The notes under the pieces were generated by a model. It was not told the DNA's origin. It saw only the letters and a list, made by a program, of their open reading frames with translations, and searched no databases. A DNA stretch of 56,864 nucleotides from a bacterium. GTDB lineage: Bacteria > Patescibacteriota > Saccharimonadia > CAILAD01 > JADZBC01. Below are positions 24,070 through 33,649 of the stretch, piece after piece; the first letter of the stretch is position 1; each line of letters starts with the position of its first letter. The translations under genes were made by a program, and so were the position numbers. Location: contig JADZBC010000016.1 in assembly GCA_020852295.1 (NCBI GenBank), forward strand, positions 64,294-121,157. Direction: 5' to 3'.

Positions 24070-26820
24070 CTACTCGAGCTCACCCCAGTTTTTGCCAGTT
24101 TTGATACCAACATCGATCGGCACAGAAAACTTGTGCACGTTGATCATATTGTCGCGCAAGATTTTTGACACAGCGTCTGCTTGTGATGCATCACACTCAA
24201 CGATCAATTCATCATGGATCTGCAGGATGATGTGAGCGCCCTCGGGTAGCCTCTTGGCCACTTTGATCATGGCCAGCTTCATCATGTCGGCAGCCGTTGC
24301 CTGAAGTGGCATATTAACAGCGGCCCGTTCAGCAGCACTGCGGACGATAAAGTTATTTGAGACAACATCTGGACAAGGCCGACGACGACCAAAGAGCGAC
24401 TCAGTATAGCCTTCTTTACGGGCAAACTGCTTAACCGACTCAATGTAGTCCGCCACCCCGCGGCGAATTGAAAAGTAACGGTCAATAAACTCACGCGCCT
24501 GATGGTTGTCCATGCCGGTCGCTACAGAAAGCCCATGCGGATTCATGCCATAGAGAATACCAAAGTTAATAGTCTTTGCTGCGTATCGCTGCTCGGTCGT
24601 AACGTCCTCAGGCTTCACCTCGTAAAGCTGGGCAGCTGTTAGGCGATGAATGTCAGCACCATCCTCAAAAGCCTGGATCATCTCTTTGTCGTGGGCGAGC
24701 TCGGCCGCTAGACGTAGCTCAATCTGCGAGTAATCAGCCGAAACAAATACCTTGCCCTTGGTGGCTACAAAAGCATTGCGTACCAATTTGCCAAGAGCAG
24801 TACGTACCGGAATGTTCTGCAAGTTTGGGTTGTTCGAACTCAAACGGCCAGTCTGCGCTATCGTCTGATTGTAGCTCGTGTGCACCCGGCCGTCGCGCTT
24901 ACTTACCAGCAGCGGCAACGCATCCACGTAGGTGCTTTTGAGTTTTGTGAGCTCGCGATATTCAAATATCAGATCAATTATTTCGTGGCTACCACGCAAC
25001 TTCTCAAGCTCTGACGCTGCTGTGCTGACGCCTGACTTTATCTTTTTGAGATTGTCGGACTGAATCTTGAGTTTGTCGAAGAGCACCTCTTTGAGCTGTT
25101 GAGTTGACGAGATATTGAAGTGCCCGCCAGCCAATTTCCAGATTTGCTCCTGGCACTTGACGATATCGGCGTCAATTTTTGTGGCAAATTTTGCCAGATA
25201 GCTGGTATCGAGCTCCACGCCCTGCAGCTCAATATCGCCCAGTACGGGTATGAGTGGCCACTCCATCTGCTGCGCCACTTCATCGACACGGCCAAGCTTC
25301 TTGAGACGTGGTGCCAATACTTCATAAAGACGCCAGGTGATATCAGCGTCTTCTGCGGCATACACGACCGCCTCTTTGATATCCGCTTCAGCGAATGTCT
25401 TCTGGGTCTTGCCCTTCGGACCAATGAGCTCGGTGATCTCGACCATCTCGATGCCGAGTTCGGCAAAGGCTAATTCTGATAGCGTCTGGGCCCGCAACAG
25501 TGGATTTATCAGATAGTTAGCCACCATGGTGTCAAAGCTGATGCCGGCCAGCTCCACCCCGTGCTGGGCCATGATTTGGTAGTCAAACTTGATATTGTGT
25601 CCGATCTTGCCGATCTTTTTATCACCCAAAAGTGGCTTGAGAGCCTCAAGGACGGCCTGCTTATCGAGTTGCTCGCCAGCAACATGACCTACTGGCAGAT
25701 AGTAAGCCTCGCCTGCTTTACACGAAAAGCTCATCCCAACGAGGTTGGCCGTCACAACATCAACGCTATCCGTCTCAGTGTCGAAAGCGAAGCACTCTTG
25801 TTTTGACAAAACCGCAATGAGATCATCCAATGCTTGCTGATTATCAACACAAATATATTTGGCTTTTTTCAGGTGTTCACGACCAATGCTAGGTTCATTT
25901 TTTTGGACACCTTCATCTGTAAAAAGCTCTGATTGAACATTATTTGTATTCAGACCAGAGCCTGGCAATTTATTGAGCAAACTACGAAAACCTAGTCTCT
26001 GAAATAGATCAAAGACTTTTTTTCGATCGTAACCATCGACTTCTGCGTCACGTAGGTCAAACGGAATATCAATATCTGTCTTAATGGCTGACAGCTCGAG
26101 ACTCAGATAGGCATTTTCTTTGTCTTTTTCTAGTTTTGCACGCAGCGCCGGGCGAATCTTATCAAGGTTTGCATACATAGCATCAAGAGTATTGTACTCA
26201 GATACAAGCTCTGTAGCAGTCTTGTCGCCAATACCAACGACTCCTGGAATATTGTCAGAGGTGTCCCCTTTGAGCGCCTTGTACGTAATAAACTCTGTGG
26301 GTGTGACGCCGTATTTTTCAACCACCGCCGCTTCATCATAGAGTACCGTGTCGGTAAAGCCACGTCGCATCGTGTAGACCTGCGTATGGCTATCGACTAG
26401 CTGAAGCTCATCCATGTCACCCGTCACAATAATAACGTCGTGAGTGCCGTTGTATCGCTTCGCCAGCGCACCAATCACATCATCGGCCTCATAGCCCGGC
26501 TTCTCAATGAGTGGGATATTAAAGGTCTGCACTAACTCCTTGGTAACGGGGATCTGCTTTACGAGCGACTCGTCGATTTCTGCACGGGTTCCCTTGTAGT
26601 CATCATAAATCTTGTGCCGAAAAGTCGGCCCTGGCATGTCCCAGCCCACCACAACATAGTCCGGCTTCAGGTCGGCGATTGCCTTGAGCAGTATGGTCGT
26701 AAAGCCGAATACTCCATTGGTCGGCGTACCATCTTTAGCCGATAGATATGGAATGGCGTGGAAGCCACGATGCAGCAGAGCGTGCCCATCAAATAATACT
26801 AACTTTTTTCGTTTTGCCAT
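24070..26820 (-). CDS. polA: DNA polymerase I
   Basis: 916 residues with all three parts: 5'-3' exonuclease (1-300, VGWDMPGPTFRHKIYDDYKG, GDTSDNIPGV), 3'-5' exonuclease with intact Exo I (FAFDTETDSVDV) and later acidic motifs (about 330-510), and the polymerase (motif A SADYSQIELRLAA, motif B YAAKTINFGILYGMNP, motif C QIHDELIVE). Fills gaps and removes RNA primers. TATAAT lies 8 nt before the ATG. The 3' end abuts the ribozyme on the other strand. Confidence 0.98.
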   Translation of the reverse strand: MAKRKKLVLFDGHALLHRGFHAIPYLSAKDGTPTNGVFGFTTILLKAIADLKPDYVVVGWDMPGPTFRHKIYDDYKGTRAEIDESLVKQIPVTKELVQTFNIPLIEKPGYEADDVIGALAKRYNGTHDVIIVTGDMDELQLVDSHTQVYTMRRGFTDTVLYDEAAVVEKYGVTPTEFITYKALKGDTSDNIPGVVGIGDKTATELVSEYNTLDAMYANLDKIRPALRAKLEKDKENAYLSLELSAIKTDIDIPFDLRDAEVDGYDRKKVFDLFQRLGFRSLLNKLPGSGLNTNNVQSELFTDEGVQKNEPSIGREHLKKAKYICVDNQQALDDLIAVLSKQECFAFDTETDSVDVVTANLVGMSFSCKAGEAYYLPVGHVAGEQLDKQAVLEALKPLLGDKKIGKIGHNIKFDYQIMAQHGVELAGISFDTMVANYLINPLLRAQTLSELAFAELGIEMVEITELIGPKGKTQKTFAEADIKEAVVYAAEDADITWRLYEVLAPRLKKLGRVDEVAQQMEWPLIPVLGDIELQGVELDTSYLAKFATKIDADIVKCQEQIWKLAGGHFNISSTQQLKEVLFDKLKIQSDNLKKIKSGVSTAASELEKLRGSHEIIDLIFEYRELTKLKSTYVDALPLLVSKRDGRVHTSYNQTIAQTGRLSSNNPNLQNIPVRTALGKLVRNAFVATKGKVFVSADYSQIELRLAAELAHDKEMIQAFEDGADIHRLTAAQLYEVKPEDVTTEQRYAAKTINFGILYGMNPHGLSVATGMDNHQAREFIDRYFSIRRGVADYIESVKQFARKEGYTESLFGRRRPCPDVVSNNFIVRSAAERAAVNMPLQATAADMMKLAMIKVAKRLPEGAHIILQIHDELIVECDASQADAVSKILRDNMINVHKFSVPIDVGIKTGKNWGELE

Positions 26821-26828
26821 CTGATGAC

Positions 26829-26851
26829 ATTATACCCTACCATGCTACAAT
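26829..26851. promoter_or_regulatory. Divergent -10 boxes for polA and gene 26858
   Basis: Minus strand TATAAT (26829-26834) 8 nt before polA; plus strand TGC-extended TACAAT (26846-26851) exactly 6 nt before ATG 26858. Both imply leaderless or nearly leaderless mRNAs within a 37-nt gap. Confidence 0.6.
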
Positions 26852-26857
26852 ACGGGT

Positions 26858-27244
26858 ATGAGTACATACGAACCAACCGATGGCGGCACACCGCAGGACC
26901 CAGCCAAGGAGCGATTTACTCCACCTATTGATCCCTCCCTGGAAGACGAACTCGACGACAAGTATCGCGAGAAAAAAAGATTAGATATTCTAGGCCGTGG
27001 CAACGAACATCCAGAGGGAGTTATTGATATTAGTGACTACCCCGAGGGACAAGAAGATGAGCCCACCGCAACACCAACTACCACAGACGAGTCCGCCGAG
27101 CCCCCAGCCGTCACAGATACCTCTGGCAGTGAGGTAACAATCATGACGCCAGAAGAGCGTGAACGTTTGCGTAAAGAAGACCCCGAGGCCTATCGCCGAC
27201 GTGCCGAAGAAGAACGGGACACCGACAAAGACTACTGGCAATAG
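26858..27244 (+). CDS. Hypothetical acidic, disordered protein, 128 aa
   Basis: No family recognised. The protein is rich in Asp, Glu, Pro and Thr, with a Thr/Pro-rich middle (ATPTTTDESAEPPAVTDTSG) and a charged C-terminal helix (TPEERERLRKEDPEAYRRRA). No signal or membrane segment. Leaderless start 6 nt after TACAAT. Convergent with the next gene, 14 nt apart. Confidence 0.6.
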   Translation: MSTYEPTDGGTPQDPAKERFTPPIDPSLEDELDDKYREKKRLDILGRGNEHPEGVIDISDYPEGQEDEPTATPTTTDESAEPPAVTDTSGSEVTIMTPEERERLRKEDPEAYRRRAEEERDTDKDYWQ

Positions 27245-27258
27245 CTAAACATCACAGA

Positions 27259-29799
27259 TTATTCTGCGGCGGCCACAGCATCTTCAGGCCCAAAATCTAA
27301 CAAGTCCTTTTCGACGACACCTCGATCAGTTTCGAAGTACTTAGCATCAGCTCCATACGAACCGTAAACCTCTACCGGGCCTCCCCCTGTTGGGGCAATA
27401 TACGTAGCGCTCTGGGTGCCATATTGAAAAGGTTTGTATTCAAGTAGTGAGTTTCGACTTTCCGGCTCATCGCTGCCTGCGATTTTTACGAAACGGGGGT
27501 CGGCCGGATCACCGCCATAATATCCTTCTATACTTACTTTCTGACTAGGATCTTCGCTTCGAATCGCCTTAACGGGCTCTCCGTACGCGGTAAACTCGCC
27601 TGTCACCGGCTCAGCTTCTGGTTCGGACGGGGTTTCGGGTGCTGGTTCTGTAGTCGAACTAGTTGCCTCTGTATCTGTTGGCGCAGCCGGTTGCTCAGCT
27701 GAGGTAGGACCAACAGGTGTCATTGGTGGCGGTGGGGTAAACTCTCGATCATCGAACGTCCCTGGAGGAATAACATCGCCAGAATCTGCACCCTCTTCTA
27801 GTGAGGCTGCTGGGGCTGACGGCCGTTCAGTACTGGCAGTTGGTGGCAGTGGCGGCCCTGCTGGCGGAAGCGAAGATTCAACTACAGAAGTGGCGGCTGC
27901 ACTTTCATCTGGTGACGTTGGCTCTACTCTCAGCCTATAGCCTTCTGTCTGATTGACAGGAATCATCTGTTCTACTCCATCGACCAGAGCCCTGATCCGC
28001 CCATCGCTATCCGGTTCGCCATAAACGGTGATAGCTTTACGCATTGGGTTACCGTCTGTATCTTCTCCCAGATCCCAGACATCAGCCCGACCAACCACTG
28101 CCTCAGCAGCTGGTGTACCGATCAATTCTGCATCCGTACTGGCACTCGTCGCGGTTTCACCACGCGGCTCATCATCGGCATCGAGGAATCGTCGCGCACG
28201 ATCACGCAAACCTCTTATGCGTTGCCACCGTGCCGGTCGAGAGCTTGGATTTTCTTCCTCTGATGTATCCAGTGATGGCTCACCGGTACCACTCACACTC
28301 TCAGAACTATCATCAGTGGAGTCCTCAACAGAAGCTGATTCACTATCACTTGCCACTGCATCACCTGGCCCTTTACGCCGTCCCAACCCTAAGATACGCC
28401 GTCGAACAGGATCAACCGCATCACTTCCCTCGTCCGGCTCAGCCGACCTATCCTCGTCTGTACTGGGGAGCCTACGACGATCGAGCCGACTGCGAATACC
28501 CATGCGACTTACCGTAATGTCATCCATTTTGCCCCTTGCTTCTTCTTCCGACAACCCGGCCTCCAATAGAGACCCATACAATAGTTCATCCGTGGTTAGC
28601 TTCTGCCCAGTAATTCGATATACACCATCCCTATCCAATTTTTGATCATAGTCTACTAATCCCCAGGCCTCGGGATTATTAGAGTCCTGTTCTGAAATGC
28701 CCCAAGACAGCCTGCGCGCTTCAGCAGATAGGGCTAATCGACCACCTGAAAGGCGACCTCCGGATTCTATAGCAGCGCCCTTAGAAACGAGAGTCTTTAT
28801 CTCAACCAACCGACCGGTTAACTGATCCCTCCGTTCGACATATAATAGTCTTCCTGATGAATCGGCGTCACAAGCGTAATAAAAATCAACCATTTTATCG
28901 CCTGCCTTAGAGCGCACCTCTTCCACAATACTTGGTGCAGCCGCGCGCTCTAGTGCGAGCGAAACCGTCCTTCGAGCTTTATCAACTACCGATCTGTCCG
29001 CCAGATCCCGTACATCCAAGGCAAATCGACCACTTTTCCCTGTCTCGGAGAGCGTTCCAAGTGCACCGTTTGCCAACTCTGCTATGCTTTCTTGGGTGCG
29101 ATGTCGTTCTGCAGCTGCATGTGCCAATGTGTCTTTGGCATTCTCATGCACTGACGCCCATTCAGACGAGTCTGCTTCAGCATTTGCCTCAGCATTTTGC
29201 GTAACGAGCTCCTCTGCCGCCGCAGCCTCTCCTGCATCCCTTAAGCGTTGAGCGGCTCTCGCCACTGCCTCTTTCGCGGCATCACGTCGCCCGTGGGCTT
29301 CTCCAAAACCCTCCACGTGCATCCTATCAAGTGTCGGCTGCATATCCCTGGCGGCCTCTTGCATCGAAATCGCCTCATCCATTCGGCCTGCCTCGACTAG
29401 TTTTGCAATAAACTCTTGATGTTCTTTTTCGTGAATAGAATTTGAGGTCCTTCCACCATAGACTGGATGGTCAGGATTATCGGGCATTTGATGCTTAAGA
29501 TCAGAAAGCTTTGCAAAATATGGGAGGTCATAAGTTTCGGCACCCTCATGACTGTCAGGCTTCAGAGCAACTCTAACCCATTTCACACCATCGTTTTCAA
29601 CTGGATCTCCAAGGATCTCCACCTTGAATGAATGCCCATCACGGCTCTCGACCGCATCTTGACCAATCTTAAAAACAGCCTCGCGGTTCTCCGCTGCTCT
29701 TTCCTCTTCAGGGGTGTCGCCAGAAAGCAAGGAGGCGTACACGTCTGCCGATTTGCGCCCATCCTCACTATCCGGTCTTGGTTCTTGTGCTTCTGTCAT
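27259..29799 (-). CDS. Large hypothetical cytoplasmic protein, 846 aa
   Basis: No family recognised. No signal peptide or membrane segment. Residues 1-450 look folded and helical (Ala/Glu-rich 150-260); 450-560 are acidic Ser/Glu/Asp linker; 560-640 contain a beta block starting KAITVYGEPDSDGR; 640-745 are Pro/Ala/Thr-rich; the end (745-846) has two more short beta units (GEFTAYGEPVKAIRSEDP; GPVEVYGSYGADAKY) that share the xVYG motif with the first, suggesting a repeated small domain. Start is the first ATG after a promoter inside the rpoD hairpin. There is no Shine-Dalgarno. Confidence 0.65.
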   Translation of the reverse strand: MTEAQEPRPDSEDGRKSADVYASLLSGDTPEEERAAENREAVFKIGQDAVESRDGHSFKVEILGDPVENDGVKWVRVALKPDSHEGAETYDLPYFAKLSDLKHQMPDNPDHPVYGGRTSNSIHEKEHQEFIAKLVEAGRMDEAISMQEAARDMQPTLDRMHVEGFGEAHGRRDAAKEAVARAAQRLRDAGEAAAAEELVTQNAEANAEADSSEWASVHENAKDTLAHAAAERHRTQESIAELANGALGTLSETGKSGRFALDVRDLADRSVVDKARRTVSLALERAAAPSIVEEVRSKAGDKMVDFYYACDADSSGRLLYVERRDQLTGRLVEIKTLVSKGAAIESGGRLSGGRLALSAEARRLSWGISEQDSNNPEAWGLVDYDQKLDRDGVYRITGQKLTTDELLYGSLLEAGLSEEEARGKMDDITVSRMGIRSRLDRRRLPSTDEDRSAEPDEGSDAVDPVRRRILGLGRRKGPGDAVASDSESASVEDSTDDSSESVSGTGEPSLDTSEEENPSSRPARWQRIRGLRDRARRFLDADDEPRGETATSASTDAELIGTPAAEAVVGRADVWDLGEDTDGNPMRKAITVYGEPDSDGRIRALVDGVEQMIPVNQTEGYRLRVEPTSPDESAAATSVVESSLPPAGPPLPPTASTERPSAPAASLEEGADSGDVIPPGTFDDREFTPPPPMTPVGPTSAEQPAAPTDTEATSSTTEPAPETPSEPEAEPVTGEFTAYGEPVKAIRSEDPSQKVSIEGYYGGDPADPRFVKIAGSDEPESRNSLLEYKPFQYGTQSATYIAPTGGGPVEVYGSYGADAKYFETDRGVVEKDLLDFGPEDAVAAAE

Positions 29800-29800
29800 A

Positions 29801-29840
29801 AAAGGTTGTGCTTAATTACAACAATTGTAGCACAACCTTT
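29801..29840 (-). terminator. 12-bp hairpin after rpoD with a promoter in its loop
   Basis: AAAGGTTGTGCT and its exact inverted copy flank a 16-nt loop; on the minus strand the stem is followed by a short U-run, so it should terminate rpoD transcripts. A TGC-extended TACAAT (minus, 29824-29829) overlaps the loop and would start the mRNA of the next gene, which then lacks the first arm of the hairpin. Confidence 0.65.
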
Positions 29841-29855
29841 ATGAAGTTTTATCTG

Positions 29856-30962
29856 TTAAGCGAGGTAGTCACGAAGACGCTTGGCGTCTTTGTGCTTGCG
29901 TAGTTTTGCGAGAGCCTTAGCTTCAATCTGGCGAATACGCTCGCGAGTCACACCGAACTCCTGTCCAACCTCCTCAAGAGTGTGGGCTCGACCGGTTTCC
30001 AAGCCAAATCGCATACGCAAAATCTTCTGCTCACGAGGCGTCAACAGAGCAAGTGTTTCGTCAATGTGTTCCTTGAGTAGCTCGTACGTAGCGGCCTCTT
30101 CTGGGCTCACACTGTCTTCGTCCTGGATGAAGTCACCCAGGCTACTGTCTTCGTCCTCGCCCACCGTAGCGTCGAGGCTCGTCGTATCCTGCGAAATCTT
30201 GATGATGTGATTGACCTTGTCGACGTCGATCTCCATCTCTGCAGCGATTTCTTCGGGAAGCGGCTCGCGGCCAAGCTCCTGTGTTAGACGGCGTTGAGTA
30301 CGAATCATCTTGTTGATCGTCTCAACCATATGAACCGGTATACGAATAACGCGCGCTTGATCAGCGATCGCACGGGTGATCGCCTGGCGAATCCACCACG
30401 TAGCATATGTTGAGAACTTAAAGCCTTTGGTGTAGTCAAACTTTTCAACTGCGCGAAGCAGGCCTGTATTACCTTCTTGGATGAGGTCGAGTAGATCGAG
30501 TCCGCGGCCAATGTATTTCTTGGCGATCGACACAACAAGGCGCATATTGGCCTCAGCAAGTGCATCCTTGGCGGCCTTGTCACCTTTCTCGATCCGCTTG
30601 GCGAGCGTAACTTCTTCTTCGGCGGTAATCAGAGGGATCTTACCTATTTCACGCAGATACAGGCGCACTGAGTCGTCGGCAATATCCTTGATATATTCAT
30701 CGGATACTGCATTCTCAATGTCCTCTTCTGGCTCCGTTGCCCAGATCAGCTCTTCCTTCTGATCAGTGACTTCAATCCCCTGATTCATGAGGTTGGCATA
30801 CAGTTCGTCAAGCAGTTCGACATTGTCTTCGGCCTCAGGCACAACCGACATAATCTCCTGCTGAGTCACAAATCCCTGCTCACGGCCTTTGGCAATGAGG
30901 CGTTCGAGTTCAGGTGATTGTTCTTTTTCTTCTTCTTTTGGTGCCGCAGCTTTTTTCGGCAT
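29856..30962 (-). CDS. rpoD: Primary RNA polymerase sigma factor (RpoD/SigA)
   Basis: 368 residues: a short region 1.1 (about 20-80), region 1.2 to 2.4 ([54 protein letters not shown]), region 3 and the region 4.2 HTH ([20 protein letters not shown]). The non-conserved insert after 1.2 is absent. It recognises -35/-10 promoters; both types seen in this window fit it. It follows dnaG by 8 nt. Confidence 0.97.
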   Translation of the reverse strand: MPKKAAAPKEEEKEQSPELERLIAKGREQGFVTQQEIMSVVPEAEDNVELLDELYANLMNQGIEVTDQKEELIWATEPEEDIENAVSDEYIKDIADDSVRLYLREIGKIPLITAEEEVTLAKRIEKGDKAAKDALAEANMRLVVSIAKKYIGRGLDLLDLIQEGNTGLLRAVEKFDYTKGFKFSTYATWWIRQAITRAIADQARVIRIPVHMVETINKMIRTQRRLTQELGREPLPEEIAAEMEIDVDKVNHIIKISQDTTSLDATVGEDEDSSLGDFIQDEDSVSPEEAATYELLKEHIDETLALLTPREQKILRMRFGLETGRAHTLEEVGQEFGVTRERIRQIEAKALAKLRKHKDAKRLRDYLA

Positions 30963-30970
30963 AGTAAAAA

Positions 30971-32716
30971 TTACTCCTCTACTAATAATGCTTGATATTG
31001 TTTGAGTAGTTCCCTGGCCAGGGCTTTATCATTGACAGCTTCAGCTTGAGCTATTTGTCTCGCTAGTCGCCGTTTATTAAGTTCGAGATTTAGTTTTTGC
31101 AATCGATGTAGCTGGGTGTAGGCTTCGAGCCGTTTATCGTGATCGCTGAGGTCGCGATGCTTTTCTTCACCCCTGAACGCAAGAATCTTAACATCATTTG
31201 CTATATCTGGCAAGGCTTTCTCGATAGCCTGAAGCGTCGCGCTGCTATGATTTTGCAGTAGCTCAAACAGAGCCCTGTAGCGATCAGACAGTACCGCATC
31301 ATCGAGCTCACTTAAGCAAGCTCTGGTAGATTTCTCGGACAACAAGAGCTCTAGTAAATTCTCCTCAATACTTTCAGCTCGGCTGAGCTTCCGCGGCTCC
31401 TCGACAGGAGGTGGTGGTGTTGGCGCGACCGCTTCAGTTGCACCACCGACGCGCTTGGTTCGCCCAAGTTTCTGACGAACTGCATCTTCCGCAACACCCA
31501 GTAGAGCACTGAGCCGCTGAACATAATGATCGCGTTCGATCTCGTCATGTAACGACTTCACGAGTGGAAGCAAGAAATTACTCGCTTGTTTTTTGCCGTC
31601 GGCTGACTGTAGATCATACTCTTTTGCGGCATACGCAAAGAGATAATCAGGTGCGTAGGCAGCCTCTTGTACCGCTTTTTGCCAAGCTGCCTTGTCTTTG
31701 CGCACGAGCTCATCGGGGTCTTTTGCGCCCTCGAAGGTAACCACGCTCAAACGAATATCCAGATCAGCCCCCAGCTCAATCGCTCGCTGGGTAGCGCGCA
31801 CACCGGCAGCATCTTGGTCGAAACAGAGCTTGATATTTTTCGTTAAGCGCGACAGAGCCTTGAGCTGCTGAGTTGTTAGCGCCGTACCGCTCACGGCCAC
31901 CACATTTTGCTGTCCTGCCTGGGCGAGGCCTACTACGTCCATATTGCCCTCAACGGCAACCACTTCATCGGCCTGACGAATTGCTTCTTTGGCCTGCATA
32001 AGGCCATATATGGCAGTACTTTTATCATAGATTACCGTCTGGGCAGTATTGATGTATTTTGCTACATCATCTTTTGGGTGCAATATTCTGGCTGAAAACC
32101 CTACCGGACGACCCTGGTTATCAAAAATCGGAAACATGATCCGGTCGCGAAATATATCAAACGCCTTTTTCTCGGTTGATTTCTGACTAATCAAGCCGGC
32201 CTTTTTCAGCTGCTCTATTGAAAACCCCTTACCAAGCAAATACTTAGACAAACCATCCCACTGGTCTGGTGCGTAGCCCAATACATATTGCTTGATAGCC
32301 TCTTTTTTGAGAGCTCGTTGTTTGAGCAAGTATTGCAGCGCATCAGCGTCTTTGGAGAGCGCCAGGTGAAAATATTTCATCGCTTGCTCGACGGCGTCGT
32401 AGAGCCGACTATTGTCCGCTTTACGCGCACCAGAACGCTTCGTCAGAATAACTCCCGCCCGCTTCGCCAAGATCTCGAGCGCCTCAGCAAAGGTCACCCC
32501 CTCCATGCGCATCACAAAACTAAAAACATCGCCACCCTCACCAGCCGAAAAATCATGCCAAATCCCCTTGTCCGGGCTCACCATAAAGCTCGGCGTCTTC
32601 TCCTGGTGAAATGGCGACAGCGCCTTAAAATTGCGACCAGCCGGCTTGAGCTGGATATAACTGCCAATTACGTCGACTATGTCGAGCCGATTTTTGATGT
32701 CCTCAACTTCATTCAT
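30971..32716 (-). CDS. dnaG: DNA primase DnaG with zinc ligands lost
   Basis: 581 residues from ATG 32716. The N-terminal domain has the zinc-ribbon sequence pattern, but the C-x2-H-x17-C-x2-C ligands read S34-P-F-H37 and D55-F-S-A58, so no zinc site remains. The TOPRIM core follows ([30 protein letters not shown]), then a helicase-binding C-terminal region. It makes RNA primers for replication. TATAAT (minus, 32725-32730) is 8 nt upstream; the earlier ATG at 32722 is only 2 nt from it and is unlikely. The dnaG-rpoD pair is a classic operon. Confidence 0.93.
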   Translation of the reverse strand: MNEVEDIKNRLDIVDVIGSYIQLKPAGRNFKALSPFHQEKTPSFMVSPDKGIWHDFSAGEGGDVFSFVMRMEGVTFAEALEILAKRAGVILTKRSGARKADNSRLYDAVEQAMKYFHLALSKDADALQYLLKQRALKKEAIKQYVLGYAPDQWDGLSKYLLGKGFSIEQLKKAGLISQKSTEKKAFDIFRDRIMFPIFDNQGRPVGFSARILHPKDDVAKYINTAQTVIYDKSTAIYGLMQAKEAIRQADEVVAVEGNMDVVGLAQAGQQNVVAVSGTALTTQQLKALSRLTKNIKLCFDQDAAGVRATQRAIELGADLDIRLSVVTFEGAKDPDELVRKDKAAWQKAVQEAAYAPDYLFAYAAKEYDLQSADGKKQASNFLLPLVKSLHDEIERDHYVQRLSALLGVAEDAVRQKLGRTKRVGGATEAVAPTPPPPVEEPRKLSRAESIEENLLELLLSEKSTRACLSELDDAVLSDRYRALFELLQNHSSATLQAIEKALPDIANDVKILAFRGEEKHRDLSDHDKRLEAYTQLHRLQKLNLELNKRRLARQIAQAEAVNDKALARELLKQYQALLVEE

Positions 32717-32800
32717 ACCCATTCATTATACGCTGCCTGTACGGATTTACGGATACAAAAAAAGACCTCTGCGGTCATTTAGTAGTAAAAGATGTCGTCG

Positions 32801-32830
32801 GTGGGGGCGGGGCCGTAGCCCCACCCCCAC
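32801..32830 (-). terminator. Terminator of the 33494-32853 cassette, UACG tetraloop
   Basis: On the minus strand a 13-bp stem (GTGGGGGTGGGGC with one G-U pair) is closed by C(UACG)G, an extra-stable tetraloop, and is followed by an ATCTTTTACT tract. Confidence 0.75.
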
Positions 32831-32852
32831 TTCCACTCCCCAGCAGATCAGA

Positions 32853-33110
32853 TCAGGCGTAGGGACGCTGAACCCGATCGATGATGGCGTCGGGGATGGT
32901 CGAGGTGTCGACATGGGTCTCGAGGTAGTCCTTGATGGAGGGGCGCTCCGTCGGATCGAGACCTGCCCACTCGTCGGCCTTCTCGACCATCAGCGACCAC
33001 AGCGCACTCTGTGCCTTGCCGTTGGGGTATGGGCCGTTGTGGTTGGCCAGCAGCCCGTTGATGTGCTGGCACATGGCGCAGGCTCGCTCCTCTTCAGTTA
33101 GGGTCATCAT
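32853..33110 (-). CDS. GC-rich cassette protein, 85 aa
   Basis: Family not recognised. Soluble; the N terminus carries a C-A-M-C pair (TEEERACAMCQHINGLL), then NHNGPYPNGKAQSALWSLM and an acidic C-terminal half. GC-ending codons. ATG (33110, or the next codon) follows GAGGGGG and lies 9 nt after the upstream cassette gene, so both form one operon ending at the 32801-32830 hairpin. Confidence 0.6.
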   Translation of the reverse strand: MMTLTEEERACAMCQHINGLLANHNGPYPNGKAQSALWSLMVEKADEWAGLDPTERPSIKDYLETHVDTSTIPDAIIDRVQRPYA

Positions 33111-33119
33111 GTGACCCCC

Positions 33120-33494
33120 TCAGATGGTCGCGCGACGGGCGTCACGCGGGATCTGACCGAACTGGGCCATCTCGTCAACCCGGTTGCGAACTCCGGCAGG
33201 GGCCCGGCGGCCGGGACGACTACGCCTGACATCCACCTTGGTCCGCTTGATCCTGGTGAGATGGCTGCGGGCAACCGTCTTGGTGACGGCTGCGTTGACG
33301 ATGCCACGCACCTGCGCTTCGGTGGGCCGCGCGATGGACGCCTCGGTGAGGGCCAAGTTGGCCTCCCCCCGCAGCATCTGCTCCAAGCGAAGCGTGTGGT
33401 CGGTGTTGGCCTTCTTCGGAAGGACGCTCAGGGCGATCTCGGCAACTCGCTGGTTGACGATGACATCCTGGTCGTCACGGGTGCAAAAACTCAT
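33120..33494 (-). CDS. GC-rich cassette protein, 124 aa, basic tail
   Basis: Family not recognised. The first half is helical (VIVNQRVAEIALSVLPKKAN; LEQMLRGEANLALTEASIAR); the C-terminal third is very basic (KRTKVDVRRSRPGRRAPAG) and could bind nucleic acid. AAAGGGGTGG ribosome binding site. First gene of a two-gene cassette behind a hairpin-rich leader. Confidence 0.6.
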   Translation of the reverse strand: MSFCTRDDQDVIVNQRVAEIALSVLPKKANTDHTLRLEQMLRGEANLALTEASIARPTEAQVRGIVNAAVTKTVARSHLTRIKRTKVDVRRSRPGRRAPAGVRNRVDEMAQFGQIPRDARRATI

Positions 33495-33599
33495 GCCACC
33501 CCTTTCTCTGGGGAACAGAGAGTCCTGTCATCGAGACAGAACAACCACGGACGGTCCGTGGGTAAGTATTGTTTTACTAAAATATCGTCAATAAGTCAA
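33495..33599 (-). promoter_or_regulatory. Promoter and hairpin leader of the 33494 cassette
   Basis: Two overlapping promoters with 17-nt spacers: TTGACT (33594-33599)/TAAAAC (33571-33576) and TTGACG (33586-33591)/TACTTA (33563-33568). The leader then has CCACGGA-CCG-TCCGTGG (33545-33561), CTGTC/GACAG and CTCT/AGAG stems before the ribosome binding site. Confidence 0.6.
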
Positions 33600-33614
33600 T
33601 AGTAATGTGTTACT

Positions 33615-33643
33615 GGTGGGTGAGGCTATCTGCCCCACCCACC
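33615..33643 (-). terminator. GC-rich hairpin after cassette gene 34006-33650
   Basis: Minus-strand GGTGGGTG pairs with CACCCACC, extended inside by GGGC/GCCT; about 12 bp, 7 nt after the stop. Confidence 0.65.
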
Positions 33644-33649
33644 CGATCG

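Noticed and set aside
23828-24235. 135-codon plus-strand frame running from the 23662 gene across the ribozyme into polA
   Set aside because: It overlaps two well-supported genes on either side and the structured ribozyme, has no ribosome binding site and no protein-like pattern.
33111-33602. Long plus-strand frames opposite the GC-rich cassette genes (also 33184-33594, 33605-33985)
   Set aside because: Typical antisense shadows of GC-rich genes; promoters, Shine-Dalgarno sites and terminators all point to the minus strand.
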